Origin: VRUE01 sp963819755
Lineage (GTDB): Bacteria; Actinomycetota; Thermoleophilia; Solirubrobacterales; 70-9
NCBI GenBank assembly: GCA_963819755.1
Contig: CAWFXB010000002.1
Location: 434,001-498,000 of the forward strand
DNA: 64,000 nt
Reading direction: 5' to 3'
Positions within the stretch are counted from its first letter, which is position 1, and the number at the start of each line of letters is the position of its first letter. Positions 8,414 through 15,604 of the stretch are shown in pieces. The position numbers and the translations under genes are program-made. The notes under the pieces were generated by a model. That model was not told where the DNA came from. It made no database searches and saw only the letters and a list, made by a program, of their open reading frames with translations.

Positions 8414-9000
8414 CTGATCGGCGCTTCCTTGTCGAGGGCGATGTTCAGCTCGAGGACGTTGACGCCGGGCTCGCCGAGCAGGTCGAGGAAGCGTCCGTCG
8501 GTACTGGCGGAGATCAGGTCTTCGACCTGGGTAAGCGGGATGTGACGAACGGCGGCGATGCGGTGCGCCTGAATCCGGGCGTTGGCCTCGGAGATGTGGG
8601 GATCGACTCCGGAGGCCGACTGGGTGACGGCGTCGACTGGAATGTCTTCGCTGGTCAGTGAGTTGTCGAAGGGTTTCTCGAGGTGCAGGTAAGCCTTCAT
8701 GTATTCGCGGACTTCTTCGCGCGCTTCAGCACTGTTGGGGCCGGCATTGCCGAAGTAGGTGACGTTGCCCGAGTAACCGGTAGCCGAGGGCCGCGGCTGG
8801 AAGTAGCGCGGGTCGCCCTTGAAGTCCTGGCCGATCAGGCTCGAGCCGACGACCCTTCCGTCAACGCTCAGCTTGGAGCCGTTGGCCTTGCCGGGGAAGA
8901 CGACCTGTGAGATGCCCGTGATCGCCAGCGGGTAGACGAGGCCGAGGAAGACGGTCATGACGACGATCGCGAGCAGCGAGGTGATCAGGTCCTTGCGCAT
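8410..9000 (-). CDS. kdpC: Potassium-transporting ATPase subunit C
   Basis: A 196-residue subunit with a single N-terminal transmembrane helix (ITSLLAIVVMTVFLGLVYP) and an extracytoplasmic domain. The signatures GSSLIGQDFKGDPRYFQPRP and DPHISEANARIQAHRIA are diagnostic of KdpC. It stabilises the complex and helps couple ATP use to K+ transport. It sits between kdpA (1 bp away) and kdpB (4-bp overlap), showing tight translational coupling. Confidence 0.97.
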   Translation of the reverse strand: MRKDLITSLLAIVVMTVFLGLVYPLAITGISQVVFPGKANGSKLSVDGRVVGSSLIGQDFKGDPRYFQPRPSATGYSGNVTYFGNAGPNSAEAREEVREYMKAYLHLEKPFDNSLTSEDIPVDAVTQSASGVDPHISEANARIQAHRIAAVRHIPLTQVEDLISASTDGRFLDLLGEPGVNVLELNIALDKEAPIR

Positions 9001-10758
9001 CTAGAACAACCTCGTGGTCAGGCTCTGGACGACTGGCCCGAGCAGCAGGGCGGGGAAGAAGGTGAGGGCACCGACCAAGATCACGACGCCGATCAGGAGG
9101 AAGACGAAGGTCGGGTTGTCGGTGCGCATCGTGCCGAGGCCAGCCGGAGAGACCTTCTTGCCAGCGAGAGAGCCGGCGACGGCGAGGACGAAGAGGATCG
9201 GCAGGAAGCGAGCGCCGATCATCACCGCACCGCCGAGCAGGTCGGCGAAGCTGATCCCGTAGGCGCCGACGTTGCCGGGGGCGTTCGGCTGGATGAAGCC
9301 GGTGTAGCCGGCGAGGGCAGAGCCGTTGTTGTTGGCCTGCGAGAGATAGGCGTAGAGGGTCTCGGAGAAGCCCTGCGGGTTGATGCCCGCGTAGATCGAG
9401 CGCGTCCCCAACCTGGTCGCCGAGGCCAGACCGGAAGCGAGCAGGGTGAACAGCGGCGTCACCAACACCCCGAGGGCAACCAGCTTGATCTCCTTGGCCC
9501 CGATCTTCTTGCCCAGGTACTCCGGGGTGCGGCCGACCATCAGGCCGCCGATGAAGACGGCGAGGATGACGTAGAGGAGCATCGAGTACAGGCCCGCGCC
9601 GACGCCGCCGAAGATCACCTCGCTGAAGCCGAGGTTGGCGAAGGGCACCGCCTGTCCAAGCCCGGTCAGCGACTCGAAGGCGCCGTTCACTGCCCCGCAC
9701 GAGGTCACCGTCGTGATCGCCGTCCAGAGCGAGGTATCGGCGATCCCAAACCGCTGCTCCTTGCCCTCCATGTTGCCGCCGGTCGAGCCGTCGAAGGCGT
9801 GGGTATGGAGGCCGGCGGCGTGCTGGGCGACGGTGCCGTGCTGCTCGGCCATGTAGACGACGGCGACGCCGGCGACGAAGAGGACGAACATCGCCGAGAA
9901 GATCGCCCAGCCCTGGCGCTGGCTGCCGACCATGCGTCCGTAGGTGTAGGTGAGGCTGGTCGGGATGACGAGGATCAGCAGCATCTCGAAGAAGTTGGTC
10001 AACCCGGTCGAGTTCTCGAACGGGAAGGCCGAGTTGACGTTGAAGAAGCCGCCGCCGTTGGTGCCGAGCTCCTTGATCACCTCCTGCGAGGCGACCGGGC
10101 CCTGGCCGAGGATCTGGCTGCCACCGGCGAGGGTGTGGATCACGGTCGCGTGGCTGAGGTTCTGAATCACGCCCTGGGAGACGAGGAAGAGGGCGCCGAC
10201 GATCGAGATCGGCACCAGGATGTAGAGGAGGATCCGGACCAGGTCCTGCCAGAAGTTGCCGATCGCCCGCCCGCTGCGGGCGACGATCCCACGGATCAGG
10301 GCGACCACGACGGCGATCCCGACCGCGGCCGAGACGAAGTTCTGCACCGCCAGCCCGGCCATCTGGGAGAAGTAGGAGAGCGTCGTTTCGCCGCCGTAGT
10401 ACTGCCAGTTGGTGTTGGTAATGAAGGAGGAGGTGGTGTTGAAGTTGACGTCCCAGGGGGCGGACTTGAACCCTTCGGGGTTGAACGGGTGGATCCCCTG
10501 GGTGCGCAGGATCAGGTAGAGCGCGACCCAAAAGAGCAGCGAGAAGACGATCAGGCTGCGGGCGTATCCCTTCCAGTCCTGGCCCTCGTCGGGCCGCACA
10601 CGCAACGCCCTGTAGGTGAGGCGCTCGACCGGCCCGACGACGGGACTCAGAAAGACGCGCTGGTCGGTGAAGACGCGCGCCATGTAGATGCCGACCGGCT
10701 TGACCAGCGCGACCAGCACGGCGACGAAGACGGCAATCTGCAGCCAGCCCTGCGCCAT
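9001..10758 (-). CDS. kdpA: Potassium-transporting ATPase subunit A
   Basis: A 585-residue polytopic membrane protein related to the SKT/Trk K+ channels and forming the K+ selectivity filter of Kdp. Recognisable repeats include ITNTNWQYYGGETTLSYFSQ (first P-loop), KELGTNGGGFFNVNSAFPFE (second), TSCGAVNGAFESLTGLGQAV (third) and NNNGSALAGYTGFIQPNAPG (fourth). The usual length is 550-600. Its ATG follows directly on the kdpF stop (TAGATG). Confidence 0.98.
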   Translation of the reverse strand: MAQGWLQIAVFVAVLVALVKPVGIYMARVFTDQRVFLSPVVGPVERLTYRALRVRPDEGQDWKGYARSLIVFSLLFWVALYLILRTQGIHPFNPEGFKSAPWDVNFNTTSSFITNTNWQYYGGETTLSYFSQMAGLAVQNFVSAAVGIAVVVALIRGIVARSGRAIGNFWQDLVRILLYILVPISIVGALFLVSQGVIQNLSHATVIHTLAGGSQILGQGPVASQEVIKELGTNGGGFFNVNSAFPFENSTGLTNFFEMLLILVIPTSLTYTYGRMVGSQRQGWAIFSAMFVLFVAGVAVVYMAEQHGTVAQHAAGLHTHAFDGSTGGNMEGKEQRFGIADTSLWTAITTVTSCGAVNGAFESLTGLGQAVPFANLGFSEVIFGGVGAGLYSMLLYVILAVFIGGLMVGRTPEYLGKKIGAKEIKLVALGVLVTPLFTLLASGLASATRLGTRSIYAGINPQGFSETLYAYLSQANNNGSALAGYTGFIQPNAPGNVGAYGISFADLLGGAVMIGARFLPILFVLAVAGSLAGKKVSPAGLGTMRTDNPTFVFLLIGVVILVGALTFFPALLLGPVVQSLTTRLF

Positions 10759-10875
10759 CTAGAGCTTCTCCCCCCGCAGCAGCGCGTAGACGAGGTACAC
10801 GCAGACCAGGGCCGAGACGACCAGGCCGAAGAGGTCGGCACCGGAGAGCGTCGCCAGCGGCAGCAGGACGCTCAT
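10759..10875 (-). CDS. kdpF: KdpF small membrane subunit
   Basis: A 38-codon ORF read on the minus strand from ATG at 10875 to TAG at 10759-10761, abutting kdpA. The product has one transmembrane helix (DLFGLVVSALVCVYLVYALL) and ends LRGEKL, the usual KdpF form, with the typical aliphatic helix then YLxYALLRxE. KdpF is a 25-40 residue stabiliser of the KdpABC complex. Its start overlaps the stop of the small ORF upstream. Confidence 0.9.
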   Translation of the reverse strand: MSVLLPLATLSGADLFGLVVSALVCVYLVYALLRGEKL

Positions 10876-11000
10876 ATCCGGTCGATCAGGTCGATCGCCC
10901 AGTAGAGGAGGGCGAAGAGGCCGACGGCGATCGCTATCGAGAAGACATCGGCGAGGGGACCGCCACCGCCGGGAAAGATGTCCGCGAGGACCGAGAGCAC
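10872..11000 (-). CDS. Small single-helix membrane protein upstream of kdpF
   Basis: A 42-codon ORF from GTG at 11000 to TGA at 10872-10874, overlapping the kdpF ATG (ATGA). The product begins MLSVLADIFPGGGG and has one hydrophobic helix (VFSIAIAVGLFALLYWAI) ending in DLIDRI. The overlap and membrane nature suggest it is translated with kdpF and may be a further Kdp accessory peptide. No Shine-Dalgarno is evident, but CATGAT lies 6 nt upstream of the GTG and could serve as a leaderless -10. Not a family I can name. Confidence 0.6.
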   Translation of the reverse strand: MLSVLADIFPGGGGPLADVFSIAIAVGLFALLYWAIDLIDRI

Positions 11001-11095
11001 GAACCGATCATGCGCCCGACCCCGTCAAGAGCGCATGAACTCAGCGCCCCTGCGCATACAGATTTCGTGAAGACGAGTAGCTCGGCGACAGGTTC

Positions 11096-11359
11096 TTAGC
11101 GCGGGTCGGCGCGATAGGCGACACCGCGGTGGCGGATGGCGGCCACCCGGACCGTCTGCCCAGTGTCAGTCAGCTGGTAGAGGATCCTGTAGGCACCGAC
11201 TCGCAGCGAGTACAGCCCGCGCAGTTTGCCGCGGAGCGCATGCCCGGCTTTCGGGTCGCGCTCGAGCAGACCCAGGGCATCCTCGATCGCGTCGATCAGA
11301 GGCCAGTTCAGTGCAAGCAGCTCGCGACGGGCGCGCCGAGCAAGAACGAGTCGCGCCAA
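11096..11359 (-). CDS. RelE/ParE-family toxin
   Basis: An 87-residue protein of the RelE fold: LVLARRARRELLALNWP at the N-terminus, LERDPKAGHALRGKLRGLYS in the centre and the conserved YRILYQLTDTG plus IRHRGVAY near the end. RelE toxins cleave mRNA in the ribosomal A site. It starts at TTG 3 bp after the antitoxin stop, so the two form one operon. It stands between the kdp structural operon and the kdp regulators. Confidence 0.85.
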   Translation of the reverse strand: MARLVLARRARRELLALNWPLIDAIEDALGLLERDPKAGHALRGKLRGLYSLRVGAYRILYQLTDTGQTVRVAAIRHRGVAYRADPR

Positions 11360-11362
11360 CGA

Positions 11363-11650
11363 TCAACCGGCGGCGGCTCGACGCTCCGCCAGCTCACCAC
11401 GAAGCTCCGCGAGGGTGATCGTTTCATCGCGTCCGATCTCAGCGAGACCGGCCTCCAGAGCGATCAGGGCATCGGGATCAGACAAAACCTCGGCGGTCTC
11501 CTCCAGCGCCTCGTACTCGTCGATCGGCACCAAGGCGGCAGCCGGGGTGCCGTTGCGGGTCACCAGCACGTGATCACGCCGGTCGCTGACGTCATCGAGC
11601 AGGCTGCTGAGGTTGCTGCGCAGCTCGCGAACGGGAACAGTCTTCGCCAT
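11363..11650 (-). CDS. Phd/YefM-family antitoxin
   Basis: A 95-residue antitoxin with the Phd/YefM N-terminal DNA-binding fold (MAKTVPVRELRSNLSSLLDD then VLVTRNGTPAAALVPIDEYEALEE). The acidic C-terminal tail would wrap and neutralise the RelE toxin encoded 3 bp downstream. A palindrome just upstream of its start is the likely autoregulatory operator. Confidence 0.87.
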   Translation of the reverse strand: MAKTVPVRELRSNLSSLLDDVSDRRDHVLVTRNGTPAAALVPIDEYEALEETAEVLSDPDALIALEAGLAEIGRDETITLAELRGELAERRAAAG

Positions 11651-11658
11651 GAGGCAAA

Positions 11659-11678
11659 GTGTACATCATTAAGTACAC
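11659..11678. promoter_or_regulatory. Palindromic operator of the RelBE module
   Basis: The inverted repeat GTGTAC (11659-11664) and GTACAC (11673-11678), with an 8-bp AT-rich spacer, lies 9 bp upstream of the antitoxin ATG. Its position fits autorepression by the antitoxin or toxin-antitoxin complex. Confidence 0.6.
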
Positions 11679-11728
11679 ATGCAAGATCTCAATGCGACTG
11701 CTCTGAGCGTCCCGAACCCTTCGAGCGG

Positions 11729-12409
11729 CTAGACCGCGAAGCGGTAGCCGACGCCGGGATCGGTCCGTATGTAATGGGGACCGTCGGGGGGCTCGATCTT
11801 GCGGCGCAGGTTGGCGACGTGGGCGCGGAGGATCTGCAGGTCGTCCGCATACGCCGGGCCCCAGACCTCGGCCAAAAGGACGCTGTGCGTCATCAGCCGG
11901 CCCCTGTTCTGGGCCAGGGTGCGCAGCAGCTCGAACTCCGTTGGCGTCAGGTGCACCTCCTCGCCGTCGCGGCGGACGCTGCGCGCCGGGAGGTCGATCT
12001 CGAGGCCATCGGCGACGATCTTCGGCTCCGAGGCCTCGGGCCTGGCGCGCCGCAGCACGGCCTCGAGCCGCGCCACCAGCTCCGGCGGCCCGAACGGCTT
12101 GGTCACGTAGTCGTCAGCGCCGGCGGCGAGGGCGCGCACCTTGGCCTCCTCCTCGCCGACCGCGGAGAGAACGATGATCGGCATCTCGCTCCACTCGCGC
12201 AACCGCTCGGTCACCTCGACTCCGTCGATGTCGGGCAGCATCAGGTCGACGATCGCCGCCGCCGGAGGCTTGACCGCGGCGCTGTCGAGCGCCTCCTCGC
12301 CGCTGGCAACCGGGACCGCCTCGTAGCCGGCGTCGCGGAGGATGACCTTGAGCGCACGGAGGATCTGCGGCTCGTCGTCGCAGACGAGCACCCGCGCGGC
12401 GCCGTTCAC
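11729..12409 (-). CDS. kdpE: KdpE-like OmpR-family response regulator
   Basis: A 226-residue response regulator. The receiver domain (residues 1-120) has the acidic pair in VLVCDDEPQ, phospho-acceptor Asp in AAIVDLMLPDIDGVEV and the lysine in VTKPFGPPEL. The C-terminal winged helix (LTPTEFELLRTLAQNRGRLM; YIRTDPGVGYRF) is OmpR/PhoB type. The start is taken as the GTG at 12409, which overlaps the kinase stop; longer upstream extensions lie in the kinase gene. Its position beside the kinase and near kdpFABC supports a role in activating kdp at low K+. Confidence 0.9.
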   Translation of the reverse strand: MNGAARVLVCDDEPQILRALKVILRDAGYEAVPVASGEEALDSAAVKPPAAAIVDLMLPDIDGVEVTERLREWSEMPIIVLSAVGEEEAKVRALAAGADDYVTKPFGPPELVARLEAVLRRARPEASEPKIVADGLEIDLPARSVRRDGEEVHLTPTEFELLRTLAQNRGRLMTHSVLLAEVWGPAYADDLQILRAHVANLRRKIEPPDGPHYIRTDPGVGYRFAV

Positions 12410-13560
12410 GCGCCGGCTCGCTCGTCGCGCGGGAAGCCGACGACGAAGCTCGATCCCTGGCCGACCACCGACTCGACCGCGATCTCGCCGCCGTTGGCCT
12501 CGACGAAGCCCTTGGCGATCGCCAGCCCCAGGCCCGAGCCTCCCCCGGCTCCGTTTGCCGCCCCACTCTGGAACGGCTCGAAGATCCGCTCCCACTCGCT
12601 CTCCGGGATGCCCGGGCCCTGGTCGACCACGCGGATCGCGATCCTCTCACCGACCAGCCTCGAGCGCACCGTGACCGGCCTGCCGTCGCCATGCCGGATC
12701 GCGTTTTCGAGCAGGTTGGCGAAGGCACGCTCGAGCTGGGCGGCATCGGCCTTCACGGTCGGCAGCTCGGGATCGAGCACCAGCTTCACCATCTCGGGCC
12801 GGACGACGGTCTCCCGGGCGACGTCGAGCACCTCGCCGAGGTCGGTCTGCTCGCGATGCGGCTCCGCCTTGCCGGCCTCCAGTCGTGACATGTCGAGCAG
12901 GTTCTCGACCAGGCGCGAGAGCCGGTCGCCCTCGGCGACGATCGCCGCGCTCAACTCAGCCCTCTCTGCCCCGGTGAGCGTCACCGAGCCCAGCGCCGTG
13001 CCGCCGGCGATGATCGAGGTGAGCGGCGTGCGCAGATCGTGGGAGATCGAGCGCAGCAGCGCGGTCTTCAGCTCGTCGCTGCGCCGCAGTGCCTCGGCCT
13101 CGACCATCTCCTCCTGCATCCGGTCGCGCTCGCGGGAGAGAGCCGCCAGCTCCGCCAGCGCCCGGTCGGCATCCTCGCGCCGCCGCTCCGCCTCCATTGC
13201 CTGTGCCCGCGCAAGCCCGGCAAGCGCGCTGCTGGCGACAGCGACGATCGCGAAGATCGCCAGAGCGACCCAGTTCTGGTCGCTGCCGATCGTGAAGCGG
13301 TGCAGGGGCGGAATGTGGAAGAAGTTGAAGGCGACGACGCTGGCGATCGAGGCGAGCAGGCCGAGGCGCAGGCCCCAGAAGATCGAGATCGCCAGAATCG
13401 CCGGCAGGTAGACGACGCCCAGCGAGACGACCGGCGAGACCGGCTTCAGCAGGTAGACGATCAGCGTGCTCGCCGCGACCGCGGCGAACGTCGCCAGCAG
13501 CCCGAGCCAGAGCGGGGGCGGCTCGCCCCCGAGGCGAAGTGACCATTCGCGCCCGCGCAT
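12406..13560 (-). CDS. kdpD: KdpD C-terminal-type membrane histidine kinase (DUF4118-HisKA-HATPase)
   Basis: A 384-residue kinase equal to the C-terminal half of KdpD. Four transmembrane helices at residues 17-125 match the DUF4118 module. A coiled coil follows, then HisKA with the phospho-acceptor His in SHDLRTPLTSI and a HATPase domain with N box (ANLLENAIRHGDG), G1 (DQGPGIPE) and G2 (GSGLGLAI). The KdpD/Usp N-terminal half is absent and is encoded separately at 5208-6332. It overlaps kdpE by 4 bp. The split implies that the soluble KdpD-N protein interacts with this kinase in trans; that is inference. Confidence 0.88.
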   Translation of the reverse strand: MRGREWSLRLGGEPPPLWLGLLATFAAVAASTLIVYLLKPVSPVVSLGVVYLPAILAISIFWGLRLGLLASIASVVAFNFFHIPPLHRFTIGSDQNWVALAIFAIVAVASSALAGLARAQAMEAERRREDADRALAELAALSRERDRMQEEMVEAEALRRSDELKTALLRSISHDLRTPLTSIIAGGTALGSVTLTGAERAELSAAIVAEGDRLSRLVENLLDMSRLEAGKAEPHREQTDLGEVLDVARETVVRPEMVKLVLDPELPTVKADAAQLERAFANLLENAIRHGDGRPVTVRSRLVGERIAIRVVDQGPGIPESEWERIFEPFQSGAANGAGGGSGLGLAIAKGFVEANGGEIAVESVVGQGSSFVVGFPRDERAGA

Positions 13561-13606
13561 CGCCTACAGCGTACGGTGGGGTTGGCCCAGCTCCCCCGCG
13601 GGCTCC

Positions 13607-15583
13607 CTATACCTCGATCAGGGAGCCCATGATCACCGTGCGATCGCGGGGCAGGCCGAAGTATTCGGCGGCGTCGGCGGTGATGTGCGACATGGCGACG
13701 AAGAGGCGCTTGCGCCAGCGGGTCATCCCGGGAGCGTCGCCGGGCCGCAGCTCGATCGTCGAGAGGAAATAGGAGGCTTCGCCGACCTCGAGCGGACACT
13801 CCAGGCCGGCCTGCTCGGCCATGCGCAGGGCGCCCGGGACATCGGGCTGCTCCATGTAGCCGAAGCAGGCGGTGACGTGGGTGATGCCGTCGTCGCCGTA
13901 GCCGAGGTCGTCGATCGCGAGGCGCTCGGCGGGCGGGACCTGCGGAACCGGGAGCGTCTCGATCGAGAGGATGACGACGTGCTCGTGGAGGATCCGGTTG
14001 TGCTCGACGTTGGCGCGCATCGCCAGCGGCGTGGTCGTCTTGTTGCGGTTGAGGAAGACCGCGGTGCCGGGCACCCTCTGCAGAGGCGGGCGCCGCTCGT
14101 GCAGAGCGTCGACGAACTCGCGCAGCGAGCCCTCCTCCCCTTCGCGCCGCGCGGTGACCAGCTCGCGTCCACGCTGCCAGGTCGTCAGCGCGGTGAACAC
14201 CGTCACCGCGATCAGCAGCGGCAGCCAGGCACCATGCGCGATCTTGGTCGTGTTCGCGGCGAGGAAGAGAAGGTCGACGGTGAGCAGCGCCCCCGCCCCG
14301 CCCACGACCAGCCAGAGCGGTTTCCCCCAGCGGTGGCGGACGATGTAGAAGAAGAGCAGCGTGGTGATCGTGATCGTCCCCGTCACCGCCATGCCGAAGG
14401 CGAAGGCGAGCGAGGTCGAGGACTCGAAGGCGAAGACGAGGGTCAGCACCGAGACCATCAGCACCCAGTTGATCCAGGGCACGTAGATCTGCCCCACGGT
14501 CTCGCTCGAGGTGTGAGCGATCCGCAAACGCGGCAGGTAGCCGAGCTGCACCGCCTGGTGGGCGACCGAGAAGGCGCCGGTGATCACCGCCTGGGAGGCG
14601 ATCACGGTCGCCGCGGTGGCCAGGAAGACCATCGGCAGCCGCCCCCACTCGGGAACCAGCAGGAAGAACGGGCTGGCGATGTTGGCGCTCGGGTTGCCCA
14701 GGATCAACGCCCCCTGGCCCATGTAGTTGAGGATCAGGGCCGGGAAGACGAGTAACAGCCAGGCGCGCGTGATCGGCCGCCGGCCGAAGTGGCCCATGTC
14801 GGCGTAGAGCGCCTCGGCCCCGGTGATCGCCAGGACGACGGCCGCCAGCGAGAAGAAGGCGGTCGAGAAATGTCCGGTGAGGAATTCGACGGCATAGCTC
14901 GGCGAGAGCGCCTTGAGGATTTCGGGGTGGAGCGCGATCCCCGAGATGCCGCAGGCGCCGATGACGGTGAACCAGACGATCATCACCGGTCCGAACATCC
15001 GCCCCACCGCCGCGGTCCCGAGCCGCTGGGCGGCGAAGAGGACGACGATGATCGCCGCCGTGATCGGAACGATCAGGTGCGCCAGGGAGGGCTGCACGAT
15101 CTTCAGCCCTTCGACCGCGGAGAGCACCGAGATCGCCGGCGTGATCATGCTGTCGCCGAAGAAGAGTGAGGCGCCGAAGATGCCCAGCGCCGCCAGCGCC
15201 AGCTTCGTCCGCCGCCCGCCGGTGACCCCGCCGCGCCGGATCAGGGTTATCAGCGCCATGATGCCGCCCTCGCCCTCGTTGTCGGCGCGCATCACCAACA
15301 GCACGTAGGTGAGCGTGACGACGATCGTCACGCTCCAGAAGATCAGCGAGATGACGCCGAAGATGCTCTCGGTGCTCGCCGAGACCGGGTGCGGATCGCT
15401 CGGGTTGAAGACCGTCTGGACGGTGTAGAGCGGGCTGGTGCCGATATCGCCGAAGACGACTCCAAGCGCCCCGAGGACGAGCGCCGCCTGCGCCGGCGTG
15501 CGCACGGCAGCCCGCGGTGTGTCGGCATCCCCCCTCACTCGGCCATCAGAGTACGGCCAGCACGATCGCGGCGGCGCGCCCAC
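13607..15583 (-). CDS. kup: KUP-family potassium uptake protein
   Basis: A 658-residue KUP/HAK K+:H+ symporter with about 12 transmembrane helices in the first 440 residues and a cytosolic C-terminal domain. Diagnostic sequence is LGVVFGDIGTSPLYT near residue 45, followed by ADNEGEGGIMAL and SLFFGDSMITPAISVLSAVEG. The GTG start at 15583 has GGGAG at good distance; a second GTG at 15538 would give 643 residues. It lies upstream of the Kdp kinase and regulator, concentrating constitutive and inducible K+ uptake in one region. Confidence 0.93.
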   Translation of the reverse strand: MGAPPRSCWPYSDGRVRGDADTPRAAVRTPAQAALVLGALGVVFGDIGTSPLYTVQTVFNPSDPHPVSASTESIFGVISLIFWSVTIVVTLTYVLLVMRADNEGEGGIMALITLIRRGGVTGGRRTKLALAALGIFGASLFFGDSMITPAISVLSAVEGLKIVQPSLAHLIVPITAAIIVVLFAAQRLGTAAVGRMFGPVMIVWFTVIGACGISGIALHPEILKALSPSYAVEFLTGHFSTAFFSLAAVVLAITGAEALYADMGHFGRRPITRAWLLLVFPALILNYMGQGALILGNPSANIASPFFLLVPEWGRLPMVFLATAATVIASQAVITGAFSVAHQAVQLGYLPRLRIAHTSSETVGQIYVPWINWVLMVSVLTLVFAFESSTSLAFAFGMAVTGTITITTLLFFYIVRHRWGKPLWLVVGGAGALLTVDLLFLAANTTKIAHGAWLPLLIAVTVFTALTTWQRGRELVTARREGEEGSLREFVDALHERRPPLQRVPGTAVFLNRNKTTTPLAMRANVEHNRILHEHVVILSIETLPVPQVPPAERLAIDDLGYGDDGITHVTACFGYMEQPDVPGALRMAEQAGLECPLEVGEASYFLSTIELRPGDAPGMTRWRKRLFVAMSHITADAAEYFGLPRDRTVIMGSLIEV

Positions 15584-15604
15584 CGAAGCGCTCCCGCACC
15601 AGGG

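Noticed and set aside
11129..13411. Plus-strand 760-codon open frame
   Set aside because: It is antisense to RelBE, kdpE and the Kdp kinase, all of which have recognisable domains.
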